Source: Chloroflexota bacterium (GTDB lineage Bacteria; Chloroflexota; Dehalococcoidia; Lucifugimonadales; Lucifugimonadaceae). Taken from it: a DNA stretch of 41,390 nucleotides. The DNA is taken from assembly GCA_022567135.1 (NCBI GenBank), contig JADFHP010000008.1, positions 1 to 41,390 of the forward strand, given 5' to 3'. This document shows, in pieces, positions 33,198 through 40,485 of the stretch (within the stretch, counting starts at the first letter, position 1; each line of letters begins with the position of its first letter). The notes under the pieces are model-generated. The model was not told where the DNA came from. It did no database searches and saw only the letters and a program-made list of their open reading frames with translations. Both the position numbers and the translations under genes were made by a program.

Positions 33198-33785
33198 GTG
33201 ACACGAGTTGGCGTCCTGGCGATCCAGGGCGACTTCCATGAGCACATTCTGGTCCTCGAGTCCCTCGGCGTTGAGACCTCGGAAGTAAGACTCCCGAAGC
33301 AGCTCGAGGGACTCGATGGCCTGATCATTCCCGGCGGTGAGTCCACAACCATCGTCATGCTTGCCGATCTCTACGGCCTGCGAGACGCCATTCGCTCGGC
33401 CGTGGACGGAGGGATGGCGCTGTGGGGAACGTGTGCGGGGATGATCGTCATCGCCAGGGAGCTCGCGGAAGATCGGCCTGAGCCGTTCAACCTGGTCGAC
33501 ATGAAGGTGTCGCGTAACTGGTTCGGCCGCCAGGTTGATAGCTTCGAGCAGGATCTGCAGATCGAAGGCATCGAGGGCGGACCGTACCGGTGCGTATTCA
33601 TTCGCGCGCCCGCCGTCACGGAGCTGGGCGACGGCGTGGAAACGATCGCTTCCGTTAACGGCGGGACGCCCGTCGCGGTGCGCAGCGGTAAAATCCTTGC
33701 GACGGCATTTCATCCCGAACTGACCGACGACACCAGGGTTCACCAGCTTTTCCTGACCCTGGCTGAGGGTGGACCGAAGTCATAG
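33198..33785 (+). CDS. pdxT: Pyridoxal 5'-phosphate synthase glutaminase PdxT
   Basis: Glutaminase subunit that releases ammonia from glutamine and channels it to PdxS. Seen: VGVLAIQGDFHEH start, LIIPGGEST, nucleophile Cys79 in WGTCAGMI, and His172 with Glu174 in FHPELTDD, the class I glutamine amidotransferase triad. The length of 195 residues is normal. The start is a GTG 11 bases after the pdxS stop. Immediately after its stop codon a MITE-like repeat begins, and this may end the transcript. Confidence 0.97.
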   Translation: MTRVGVLAIQGDFHEHILVLESLGVETSEVRLPKQLEGLDGLIIPGGESTTIVMLADLYGLRDAIRSAVDGGMALWGTCAGMIVIARELAEDRPEPFNLVDMKVSRNWFGRQVDSFEQDLQIEGIEGGPYRCVFIRAPAVTELGDGVETIASVNGGTPVAVRSGKILATAFHPELTDDTRVHQLFLTLAEGGPKS

Positions 33786-33787
33786 AA

Positions 33788-33905
33788 ACTATCTCAAAAC
33801 CCCCTCTCCCGGTGAGAGAGGTTTGGGGCGCTGTCCTGAGCCAGACGAAGAGTGAGGGAGAAGTTGACTCTGACACCCGCGCCCGTCAACGTATTTTGAG
33901 ATAGT
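33788..33905 (+). mobile_element. MITE-like repeat, intact copy
   Basis: A 118-base non-coding element with perfect 12-base terminal inverted repeats, ACTATCTCAAAA (33788-33799) and TTTTGAGATAGT (33894-33905). A shortened, inverted copy lies at 17130-17210. No transposase gene is in the window, so it would be mobilised in trans. It sits two bases after the pdxT stop. A target-site duplication is not certain. Confidence 0.75.
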
Positions 33906-33946
33906 CATACAGTCGGAATCCAGAGGGCTGCCAACTGCCCAAAAGC

Positions 33947-34882
33947 ATGAGACCGTTGCGACCGGTGGACACCGCCGCCCTGGTGATGTTCGCAAAATAC
34001 GCTGGCGCTTCCCAGGCCTTCACACTCGAACGCGCGATCTCCGGCTCTCCGCCTTTCTTTTCTGTAATACGACACCTCGGCTCGGCATTCGCCCCGCGCT
34101 CCACAAAGAGGGTATGGGTCTCCGGCACGCCGGCCCGGATAGACGCTGTGCTCCGGGCCGGCCCGAGAAGCGGCCCCCTTGTGTGGGAACTACGTGAGTT
34201 CTATGAGACGCGCCTGAGCGAGAGCGCCGAAGTAGAGCTGTTGGAGATGATCGGCGCTGAGGCCGCGGCCGCAGGCGCGCTTCGAATACTGCTCAGGACC
34301 GAGGCTGAGAGTGGCCTGATCCCCCCGGCGCGGCGGGCCGGATTCCTCCCTCATCGCACCGAGACTCTCTACCGCCTGGAGGGCGAGAAGGCCCCCGGAG
34401 AGGGCTCGATTGAGGCCATGGCGACGCAGATGGGCCTTCGCCCTCGACAGAGCACTGACGATAACGGCCTGTTCCGTCTCTACTGTGCCGTGACTCCCGT
34501 GGAAGTCCGAACGCACAGCGGAATGACTGCCGGCGAGTGGAGCGACGGCCAGGAAGCACCCGCCCACGGCGAGGAGGAGTGGGTATGGGAGGATGACGGC
34601 CAGATCAAGGCCTGGCTGGGCATCAGCCACACACCCGGCGAGCGCTACATCGCCGTCGCGGCAGATCAGTCGTTCCCCCAGGGCGTCCCCTCACTCGTGG
34701 AATGCGCCGTCGCAGGGGTGGGCGCAGGAGGCGCGGTCGCACTCGTTCCCGACTACGAGACCGCTGTCAGCGCAGCGTTGAATATGAAGGGATTCGAGCC
34801 ACAGCGGGAGTTCCAGGTCCTGGCCCGCCCGCTCACTGTGAGAGTGAAACATCCATCGGGGGCAGTCGCCGCCGCGGGCTAA
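33947..34882 (+). CDS. GNAT-like protein of unknown function
   Basis: Weakly recognised. The region ELLEMIGAEAAAAGALRILLRTEAES followed by AARRAGFLPHRTETLYRLEG (given as segments AEAAAAGALRILLR and AGFLPHRTETLYRLEG) has the helix-strand-GF pattern of GNAT acetyltransferases, which transfer acetyl from acetyl-CoA. A second half with WVWEDDGQIKAWLGISH and VPDYETAVSAALNMKGFEP may be another GNAT-like domain. I see no confident acetyl-CoA loop. The 311-residue protein has no membrane segments. It begins 42 bases after the MITE-like repeat and precedes the R3H ATPase gene; in relatives this may be a conserved pair but I cannot check. Confidence 0.55.
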   Translation: MRPLRPVDTAALVMFAKYAGASQAFTLERAISGSPPFFSVIRHLGSAFAPRSTKRVWVSGTPARIDAVLRAGPRSGPLVWELREFYETRLSESAEVELLEMIGAEAAAAGALRILLRTEAESGLIPPARRAGFLPHRTETLYRLEGEKAPGEGSIEAMATQMGLRPRQSTDDNGLFRLYCAVTPVEVRTHSGMTAGEWSDGQEAPAHGEEEWVWEDDGQIKAWLGISHTPGERYIAVAADQSFPQGVPSLVECAVAGVGAGGAVALVPDYETAVSAALNMKGFEPQREFQVLARPLTVRVKHPSGAVAAAG

Positions 34883-35017
34883 GAATGTGATAATCGCGTT
34901 GTAGATACCGTTACCGACCCAGTCTGAGACTACGTTCAGTACGTGTAGTAGATGTAATCAGGGAGCCGCAAGCTGATAGAAGCGCCAACACGAATCATCG
35001 ACGATCACGAATCGCTG

Positions 35018-36577
35018 ATGGCGACCATGCCCGGCCGTCTACAGGACAGTCTTCGGGCCGAGGGAGAGCTATTCGATCTGCTTGAGGTCGTAATGGACCT
35101 CGGCCGGGAGCCGGAGGCGAGGTTCCACAGCAGGCAGGCCATCCTCGATGCCGGTGAAGTCACGCGAGACGATATCCAGTGGGTGATCGATCGCGTGGGA
35201 AGCTTCGGCGATGACAATCGCGCCGGAATCGAGCGTACGCTCCACCGAATCTCCGTAATCCGAAATCGCCTGGGAGAGCCAGTCGGCCTGACGCTGCGAT
35301 TCGGCAGGGCCGTTTTCGGCACGATCAAAGTCATCGAAGATCTCGTCTTCAGCGGCGAAAGCATCCTTCTCATGGGCCGCCCTGGAGTGGGCAAGACAAC
35401 GATGCTGCGCGAGGTCGCGCGGGTGCTCGCCGACGATGCCCACAAGCGCGTGGTGGTCGTCGACACGTCTAATGAGATCGCGGGCGACGGCGACGTTCCG
35501 CACCCGGCCATCGGCAGAGCGCGCCGGATGCAGGTGCCGAGCACGCCGGAGCAGCACCAGGTGATGATCGAAGCGGTCGAGAACCACATGCCTCAGGTCA
35601 TTATCATCGATGAGATGAGCACCGTTGACGAGGCGCTCGCGGCGCGAACTATCGCCGAGCGCGGCGTCCAGCTCATCGCGACCGCACACGGCAACACCCT
35701 GGAGAACCTGATCTCCAACCCCTCGCTGTCCGACCTCATCGGCGGAACGCAGGCAGTCACCCTGGGCGACGTTGAAGCTCGGCGGCGGCGCAGTCAGAAG
35801 ACCGTCATAGAACGCAAGCAGCGCCCGACGTTCAACGTTATCGTCGAGATCAACGACTGGAACAACGTGGGCGTCCACCGCAACACGGCCGCGGTCGTCG
35901 ACGATATATTGCGTGGCTATGCCGCGCGCCCGGAGCTGCGCTGGCTCGGAAACGACGGCGGCGTCCAACAGGAGCAGGGGAACTACGACGCGGGCGCCGG
36001 CGGCGACAACGGACGGCAGGAAAATCTGCCCCTCGAACCCGAGCCCGAACCGCAGCGCGAGCCTGAGATCACACGCGTCGTAGCCTTCGGGATTCCAAGG
36101 CCGCTCATGGAGGAAGAGGCGAACAGGCTCAACGCCGCGGTGGAGATGGTCAAAGACCTTGACGATGCGGACATGCTCGTCACAACGAAGTCCCACTACA
36201 GCCGCCGACCGAGGGCCGTGCGCACCGCCGAAGAAAACGGGATGACCGTTTACGTGCTCCGGAAGCAGAGCCGGGAACAGATACGGGAATTTCTGCGCGG
36301 CTTCACGCGCTCTATCGATGCTGAAGATGAGACGCCCGTCCCACGCTCTCGCGGCACGCGGCGGGGCGCCCATCAGAATGGCCAGCGGACCGCCCTGCAG
36401 GAAACAGAGGTGGCGATCAGACGCATCGAGGCTGGAGAAGGCAGCGTGGAGCTGGCCCCTCAAACTGCGTTTGTTCGGCGCCTGCAGCACAGCCTTGCCA
36501 CTCGTTCGAGCGTTGGCTCTTCATCCGTTGGCTCAGACCCGGAGCGTCGGGTGGTGCTTCGCCGCCGCCGGCGCTAA
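35018..36577 (+). CDS. SpoIIIAA/Ycf45-like P-loop ATPase with R3H domain
   Basis: AAA-type ATPase with a C-terminal single-strand nucleic-acid-binding R3H domain. Seen: N-terminal helical region, GIERTLHRISVIRNRLGEPVGLTLRFG (segments HRISVIRNR and GLTLRFGR), Walker A GRPGVGKTT (120-128), the conserved VVDTSNEIAGDGDVPHPAIG, Walker B VIIIDEMST, and ATAHGNTLENL. A Glu/Pro/Gln-rich linker (EPEPEPQREPE) leads to an HTH-like segment and a basic C-terminus ending RRVVLRRRRR with the R3H core FVRRLQHSLA. The exact function is not known for the family (SpoIIIAA acts in sporulation, Ycf45 in plastids). ATG at 35018; a CTG 15 codons upstream after GGGAG is a possible earlier start. It ends 10 bases before tmk. 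Confidence 0.88.
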   Translation: MATMPGRLQDSLRAEGELFDLLEVVMDLGREPEARFHSRQAILDAGEVTRDDIQWVIDRVGSFGDDNRAGIERTLHRISVIRNRLGEPVGLTLRFGRAVFGTIKVIEDLVFSGESILLMGRPGVGKTTMLREVARVLADDAHKRVVVVDTSNEIAGDGDVPHPAIGRARRMQVPSTPEQHQVMIEAVENHMPQVIIIDEMSTVDEALAARTIAERGVQLIATAHGNTLENLISNPSLSDLIGGTQAVTLGDVEARRRRSQKTVIERKQRPTFNVIVEINDWNNVGVHRNTAAVVDDILRGYAARPELRWLGNDGGVQQEQGNYDAGAGGDNGRQENLPLEPEPEPQREPEITRVVAFGIPRPLMEEEANRLNAAVEMVKDLDDADMLVTTKSHYSRRPRAVRTAEENGMTVYVLRKQSREQIREFLRGFTRSIDAEDETPVPRSRGTRRGAHQNGQRTALQETEVAIRRIEAGEGSVELAPQTAFVRRLQHSLATRSSVGSSSVGSDPERRVVLRRRRR

Positions 36578-36586
36578 TATCGGCTC

Positions 36587-37246
36587 ATGTCCCGGCTTAT
36601 CTCCTTTGAAGGCGGTGACGGCGCGGGCAAATCCACCCAGGCCGCCCTGCTTGTAGAGCGCCTCCGCCTGGCAGGCAAAGACACCATTCTCGTCAGAGAG
36701 CCCGGCGGAACCCCGCTTGGCGAGCAACTGCGTCCGCTGATAAAGGGGGAAGCCCCGGCATCTCCCACGGCGGAGCTGCTCATGTTCGAAGCTGCCAGGG
36801 CTGAGCTGGTTCGAGAGGTAATCCGGCCAGCGCTCCGCGCAGGAACCATCGTCGTTTCCGACCGTTTCTCCGACTCCACCATCGCCTACCAGGGTTATGG
36901 CCGCGGGATGGACATGGAGATCATAGAGAACCTCAATCGCATCGCCACCGACGGCCTGCAGCCCCACATCACGCTCCTCCTGGACATCGAGCCGGCAGAC
37001 GCCCTCGCCCGAGTCGGATCACAACCCGGCTCTCAACCAGGCGCCCAACCCGGCAAACGTATAGACCCGGCCGGCCAGCAGAAATTCGAAGAACAGCCGC
37101 TGGAGTTCCACGAGAGGGTAGCCGAGGGCTACCGGACGCTGGCCAGAGAAGATCCGTCGCGCTGGTTCGTCATTGACGCATCGCGGCCTGTTGAGCAGAT
37201 CGCCGAGCGCGTTTGGAGCGTCGTTGGAAGCGTCCTGAAAATCTAG
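36587..37246 (+). CDS. tmk: Thymidylate kinase
   Basis: Phosphorylates dTMP to dTDP for DNA synthesis. Seen: P-loop EGGDGAGKSTQ (8-18), VREPGGTPLGEQLR, DRFSDSTIAYQGYGRG and LLLDIEPADALAR. The lid region contains a 13-residue insertion GSQPGSQPGAQPG (144-156), a three-fold GSQP-type repeat coded at 37016-37054, where the family has a short basic lid. The rest (FEEQPLEFHERVAEGY) is normal. The length of 219 residues is slightly above usual. The start is an ATG ten bases after the ATPase stop, so co-expression is likely. Confidence 0.95.
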   Translation: MSRLISFEGGDGAGKSTQAALLVERLRLAGKDTILVREPGGTPLGEQLRPLIKGEAPASPTAELLMFEAARAELVREVIRPALRAGTIVVSDRFSDSTIAYQGYGRGMDMEIIENLNRIATDGLQPHITLLLDIEPADALARVGSQPGSQPGAQPGKRIDPAGQQKFEEQPLEFHERVAEGYRTLAREDPSRWFVIDASRPVEQIAERVWSVVGSVLKI

Positions 37247-37264
37247 AAAGAAGAGACCGCGAAG

Positions 37265-37705
37265 ATGGCCGAAACATCCGGGCGCATGACGCGAGATGAG
37301 CAGAACGACCTTCTCGAAGGCCGCCACCTCGCGATCATCACGACGATCGGACCAGACGGCTATCCCCAGTCCACGCCCGTCTGGTACATGCCCGAAGGCG
37401 ATGGAGTCGGCATTATCGCCGACCCCGACGCGGTAAAAGTCCGGAATATACGGCGAAATCCGCGAATCTCAATAACGATCGCATCCGAGGGACGGCCCTA
37501 CCGGTACATCGTGTTCAAGGGCGATGCCGAACTCCACACCAGCGGCTTCGAGGAATACCCCGGTCAGATGGCGGAGCGCTACCTCGGCAAAGAGGGTGGA
37601 GCCGCGTACATCGAAGACATCTCGCCGCACCCCCCGTTCATCGTCATCAAAATCCCGGCAGCGCGCGCCAACAACTGGATAGACCGCAACCCGTTGACGG
37701 CGTAG
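37265..37705 (+). CDS. Split-barrel PPOX-type protein (FMN or F420)
   Basis: Member of the pyridoxamine-phosphate-oxidase-like split beta-barrel proteins, which bind FMN or coenzyme F420. Seen: the N-terminal LLEGRHLAIITTIGPDGYPQSTPVWYMPEGD pattern (segments HLAIITTIGPDGYPQSTP and VWYM), VRNIRRNPRISITI, the strand YRYIVFKGDAEL and the end FIVIKIPAARANNWIDRN. The length of 146 residues fits F420-dependent members of the family. It follows tmk by 18 bases. It is not a clear pyridoxamine oxidase despite pdxST nearby. Confidence 0.8.
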   Translation: MAETSGRMTRDEQNDLLEGRHLAIITTIGPDGYPQSTPVWYMPEGDGVGIIADPDAVKVRNIRRNPRISITIASEGRPYRYIVFKGDAELHTSGFEEYPGQMAERYLGKEGGAAYIEDISPHPPFIVIKIPAARANNWIDRNPLTA

Positions 37706-37751
37706 AGCGCTTTCCGTTACCACCTCGCAAACCGAGGGTAAAACTCCCCCG

Positions 37752-37766
37752 TCCGCCTCAGGCGGA
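37752..37766 (+). terminator. Hairpin after the split-barrel gene
   Basis: TCCGCC-TCA-GGCGGA, about 46 bases after the stop codon. The stem is only six bases and no T-run follows, so it is terminator-like at best. Confidence 0.35.
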
Positions 37767-37792
37767 GCCACCAACGCCCCAATCCCAGTACG

Positions 37793-38113
37793 CTGCCCGA
37801 GGTCTACCACCGGGCCAACGACTGGGACACAGAGTACTCCCGCTACCACTCACCGCCGTGGTGGCGCGAGATGTTCGAACGATGCGAGCTAGTTGATGTA
37901 CTGGAGTGCAGTGAGCTTGAGGATGGTCTCGTGATGTGGGAGGACGAATTCCTCTATCGTGGCGATAATGCTTCATGGAGCGGCGCCTGGCTCGCGGAGC
38001 ACCGCTGGCTTGCGGAACAGATCCTCTACGGCAGGGACCACCACCCGTACCTAACGCACTTTATCGCCACGGTTGAGAAACGGCCGGGAACGAGCCGTAG
38101 GCGTACGTCTTGA
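37793..38113 (+). pseudogene. 5'-truncated class I SAM methyltransferase
   Basis: The frame reads LPEVYHRANDWDTEYSRYHS then PPWWREMFERCELVDVLEC and onward to TVEKRPG. This is the C-terminal part of a class I methyltransferase; family members have the W-HSPEWWRRHFE-x-TGLV pattern just before their last strands. The SAM-binding N-terminal half is absent; the frame closes upstream at 37739. An ATG at 37871 would give only 80 residues. It is best read as a decayed gene, although a domain fragment cannot be excluded. Confidence 0.6.
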
Positions 38114-38300
38114 GGTTAGGTGGCCTCGACCGAGATTACCTCCATCGTCACGGACGCAGTCTTCAATCCGACAATTCAAGGGGCGGGAATCCGTTTGGTA
38201 AAGTGGCGCGTGATTGGTAGTCGCGTGCCCGGAAGATTGCTTGCCAAATCTGCCTTGAACAACGGGAATAAATTACGACCGACTCAGGATAGGAAAACCC

Positions 38301-38729
38301 ATGGAAACACGTCCGCCATTACCGCCATTTACATCTGACACCGCCCGCCAGAAGGTTAAGGCGGCCGAAGCCGCGTGGAACTCCCGCGACCCCGAGCGCG
38401 TTTCGCTGGCATACACGCCTGATTCTGACTGGCGCAACGGGGACGAGTTTTTCACCGGGCGCGAGGCGATCAAGGAGTTTCTCACTCGCAAGTGGGAGAA
38501 AGAACTCGACTACCGGCTCATGAAGGAGCTGTGGGCCTTCACGGATAACCGGATCTCGGTGCGATTCGAGTACGAGTATCACGACCACGATGGCAATTGG
38601 TTCAGGTCACATGGCAATGAGCACTGGGAGTTCGCTGAGAACGGCCTGATGCGACGCCGGGACATGAGTGCCAACCAATATCCGATTGCAGAGTCCGACC
38701 GTCGGTACACGTGGGAGCGAGAGGGCTAA
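38301..38729 (+). CDS. DUF1348 NTF2-like protein
   Basis: Small cone-shaped NTF2/SnoaL-like fold protein of the DUF1348 family. Seen: [81 protein letters not shown] (segments [13 protein letters not shown] and [12 protein letters not shown]) and [17 protein letters not shown], matching the family along its whole length of 142 residues. AGGA lies six bases before the ATG. The biochemical role of the family is not known; members are widespread single-gene cytoplasmic proteins. Confidence 0.9.
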   Translation: METRPPLPPFTSDTARQKVKAAEAAWNSRDPERVSLAYTPDSDWRNGDEFFTGREAIKEFLTRKWEKELDYRLMKELWAFTDNRISVRFEYEYHDHDGNWFRSHGNEHWEFAENGLMRRRDMSANQYPIAESDRRYTWEREG

Positions 38730-38801
38730 TTGCACGAGCATCAGTAATATGGCCTGCTGCGCAGGGCCGGAACTCGCGGCGATGGACGCCTAGATTAATG
38801 T

Positions 38802-38828
38802 CATCCCCGGGCGCCCGCGACCCGGGGA
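38802..38828. repeat. Intergenic palindromic repeat
   Basis: ATCCCCGGG, nine-base loop, CCCGGGGAT: a perfect nine-base stem. Preceded by TGTC and followed by CTCAGCG, like the common bacterial intergenic palindromes of the GTCATCCC type; related in form to the elements near 975 and 18539. Confidence 0.6.
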
Positions 38829-38958
38829 TCTCAGCGTGGAGAGCAATCAGGGGTGCGACATGTCGACGGCGATGCCCGTCGCTCACCACCCCGAAGACGG
38901 CATGCCCACCATCCAGATCAGGCCGTTGCGTCGAAGAGGCGAAGAGCCGGCTGACGGC

Positions 38959-39013
38959 ATGACATCACATCGACGCTTGCATAATGTCATTAGTGATGTC
39001 ATAATGATGTCAT
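38959..39013 (+). promoter_or_regulatory. Four ATGTCAT boxes before the RHH gene
   Basis: ATGTCAT occurs three times in direct orientation (38984, 38996, 39007, spacing 12 and 11 bases) and once inverted as ATGACAT (38959-38965). The last box ends on the start codon of the RHH gene at 39012. One-turn spacing and overlap with the start suggest cooperative binding by a small dimeric repressor, most simply the RHH protein itself. Confidence 0.6.
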
Positions 39014-39506
39014 GGAACTCTCGCCGTATATAAAAGACCTGCAAGACGCCCTCGCAACTGTGGCCGCACCGGGCGGCAAAGATGTGGCCACCGCTGCAGC
39101 ACTGCTCACGGATGCTCTCGAGCCATCCGCCCGACTCAGCCTGATAGGCGCCATGACCGATGCGGCCGACGAGATTACATCGAACCTCGATGACCTCACG
39201 GTCGAAGTCCGGCTCCGCGGCCGGGAAGTCGAGTTCGTCGTGAGCGAGCCATCGCACCCGCCGGAAGCGCCCGTCCCGCCCGGCCACGCACAGCCTGACT
39301 CCAGCGACGACGTCGCAAGGATCTCGCTGCGACTGCCTGAATCGCTCAAAGACTCCGTCGAGCACGCCGCTTACGCCGAAAATATCTCCGTGAACGCCTG
39401 GCTGGTACGAGCCATCGCCGACGTAGTCGACGGAGACGTTGCCTCCCATCGACCGTCAGGCCGAAGAGGACGCGGCCGAAGGTACACCGGCTTCGCCCGG
39501 GCTTAA
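39012..39506 (+). CDS. Ribbon-helix-helix protein (HicB/Arc-like DNA-binding)
   Basis: The C-terminal part (101-139) has an Arc/CopG/HicB-type fold: strand VARISLRLPESLKD, then helices VEHAAYAENISVNAWLVRAIADV (segments SVEHAAYAE and SVNAWLVRAIADV). The N-terminal 75 residues form a separate unknown domain with helices and a strand pair, then a Pro-rich linker. The C-terminus is Arg/Gly-rich (SGRRGRGRRYTG), suited to DNA contact. In actinobacteria and Chloroflexota such proteins are often next to DUF4097 genes, as here, and are called HicB-type antitoxins; no HicA toxin is present. It is likely to bind its own upstream ATGTCAT boxes. Confidence 0.8.
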   Translation: MELSPYIKDLQDALATVAAPGGKDVATAAALLTDALEPSARLSLIGAMTDAADEITSNLDDLTVEVRLRGREVEFVVSEPSHPPEAPVPPGHAQPDSSDDVARISLRLPESLKDSVEHAAYAENISVNAWLVRAIADVVDGDVASHRPSGRRGRGRRYTGFARA

Positions 39507-39580
39507 GAGCGCGGGAAAAACCAACCACGAATCAGAACCCCACCCCTGAAACCGCACAAAAAACCAAAGAGGAGAAACCA

Positions 39581-40384
39581 GTGCCTGAATTCGCATGCTC
39601 CGAGCCCATCAAAGTCGAGGTGTCGATCGGCTCTGGCAGCGTCCAGATCACGGTAGAGGAGCGCGAATCAGTCCTCGCAGAGGCCACGCCCTACGGAGAT
39701 GGCGACAGGAGCCGCGCCGCGGCAGAAGCCACGGAAATTATCTTCGATGGAAATAGTCTCATCATCGAAGCGCCTCAGAGCGTCCGCCGATGGTTCCAGG
39801 GCGATAACCCCATCAAAGTGAACGTGCGGGCACCGATCGACAGCGCCGTGAAGGTCAGAGTTGCCTCTGCGACTGTCAAATGCCACGGGCGATACAGCCG
39901 GGTAGACGTGAACACTGCCTCTGGAGACGTGGATATCGAAGAGGTCACCGGCGACGTGAAAGTCAACACCGCGAGCGGAGATGCCCGAATAGCGGTCATC
40001 GGCGGCCAACTGACCGTCCACACCGCGTCGGGTGATGTCAGCGCTCCCAGCGTCGAAGGCCCCGTCAGCGCGAAGACCGCCAGCGGGAACATTGAAATCG
40101 GGGAAGCCGGGAGTGACGTGCGGGCCAGCACCGCCTCTGGAGACCTGCGGGTTGACAGGGCCCACCGTGGGACTGTCTCGTCAAAGACCGCCTCGGGCAG
40201 CGTCGCGGTCGGCGTGGCGCCGGGAACCGGTGTGTGGCTCGATCTGAATTCCCTCTCTGGCAGCATCAACAGCAGCCTTGACAGCGTAGCCACCGAGCCC
40301 GAAAGCCGCGATCTGACAATCCAGGTCCGCACCGTTAGCGGGGACATCGATATCACTCGATCGCGCGCCGCGACGCCGGTCTAA
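39581..40384 (+). CDS. DUF4097 beta-repeat protein
   Basis: A repetitive beta-solenoid protein of the DUF4097 (putative adhesin) family. Seen: after an N-terminal domain, repeats of T-A-S-G-D at residues 112, 130, 148, 166, 184 and 203, spaced by 18 (once 19), then weaker SLSGS and TVSGD. Each repeat is about one coil of a beta-helix. There is no signal peptide or membrane anchor, so the protein is probably cytoplasmic despite the adhesin name. The start is a GTG with GAGGAG six bases upstream. It lies 74 bases after the RHH gene and forms a pair with it; an MFS exporter gene follows. Confidence 0.88.
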   Translation: MPEFACSEPIKVEVSIGSGSVQITVEERESVLAEATPYGDGDRSRAAAEATEIIFDGNSLIIEAPQSVRRWFQGDNPIKVNVRAPIDSAVKVRVASATVKCHGRYSRVDVNTASGDVDIEEVTGDVKVNTASGDARIAVIGGQLTVHTASGDVSAPSVEGPVSAKTASGNIEIGEAGSDVRASTASGDLRVDRAHRGTVSSKTASGSVAVGVAPGTGVWLDLNSLSGSINSSLDSVATEPESRDLTIQVRTVSGDIDITRSRAATPV

Positions 40385-40485
40385 CAATCGGCTCGGGTCC
40401 CCACCCTCAATCAACCATCCGAACAAACCTGAACAGTGCGTCTCGATGCACTGTTCGAGACCGATCGCGTCTCTCGGAGACCCGC

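Noticed and set aside
35069-36490. 473-residue open frame antisense to the R3H ATPase gene
   Set aside because: Long only because of GC-rich codon bias; the plus-strand gene carries Walker A and B motifs.
38120-38338. 72-residue open frame before the DUF1348 gene
   Set aside because: It overlaps the start of a well-supported gene in another frame and has no recognisable content.
39012-39506. Complete HicAB toxin-antitoxin pair
   Set aside because: No HicA-type double-stranded-RNA-binding toxin is encoded next to the RHH gene; the partner is a DUF4097 protein.
39900-40360. CRISPR-like or minisatellite array
   Set aside because: The 54-base period comes from protein repeats inside the DUF4097 gene; the DNA units are too diverged and have no spacers.
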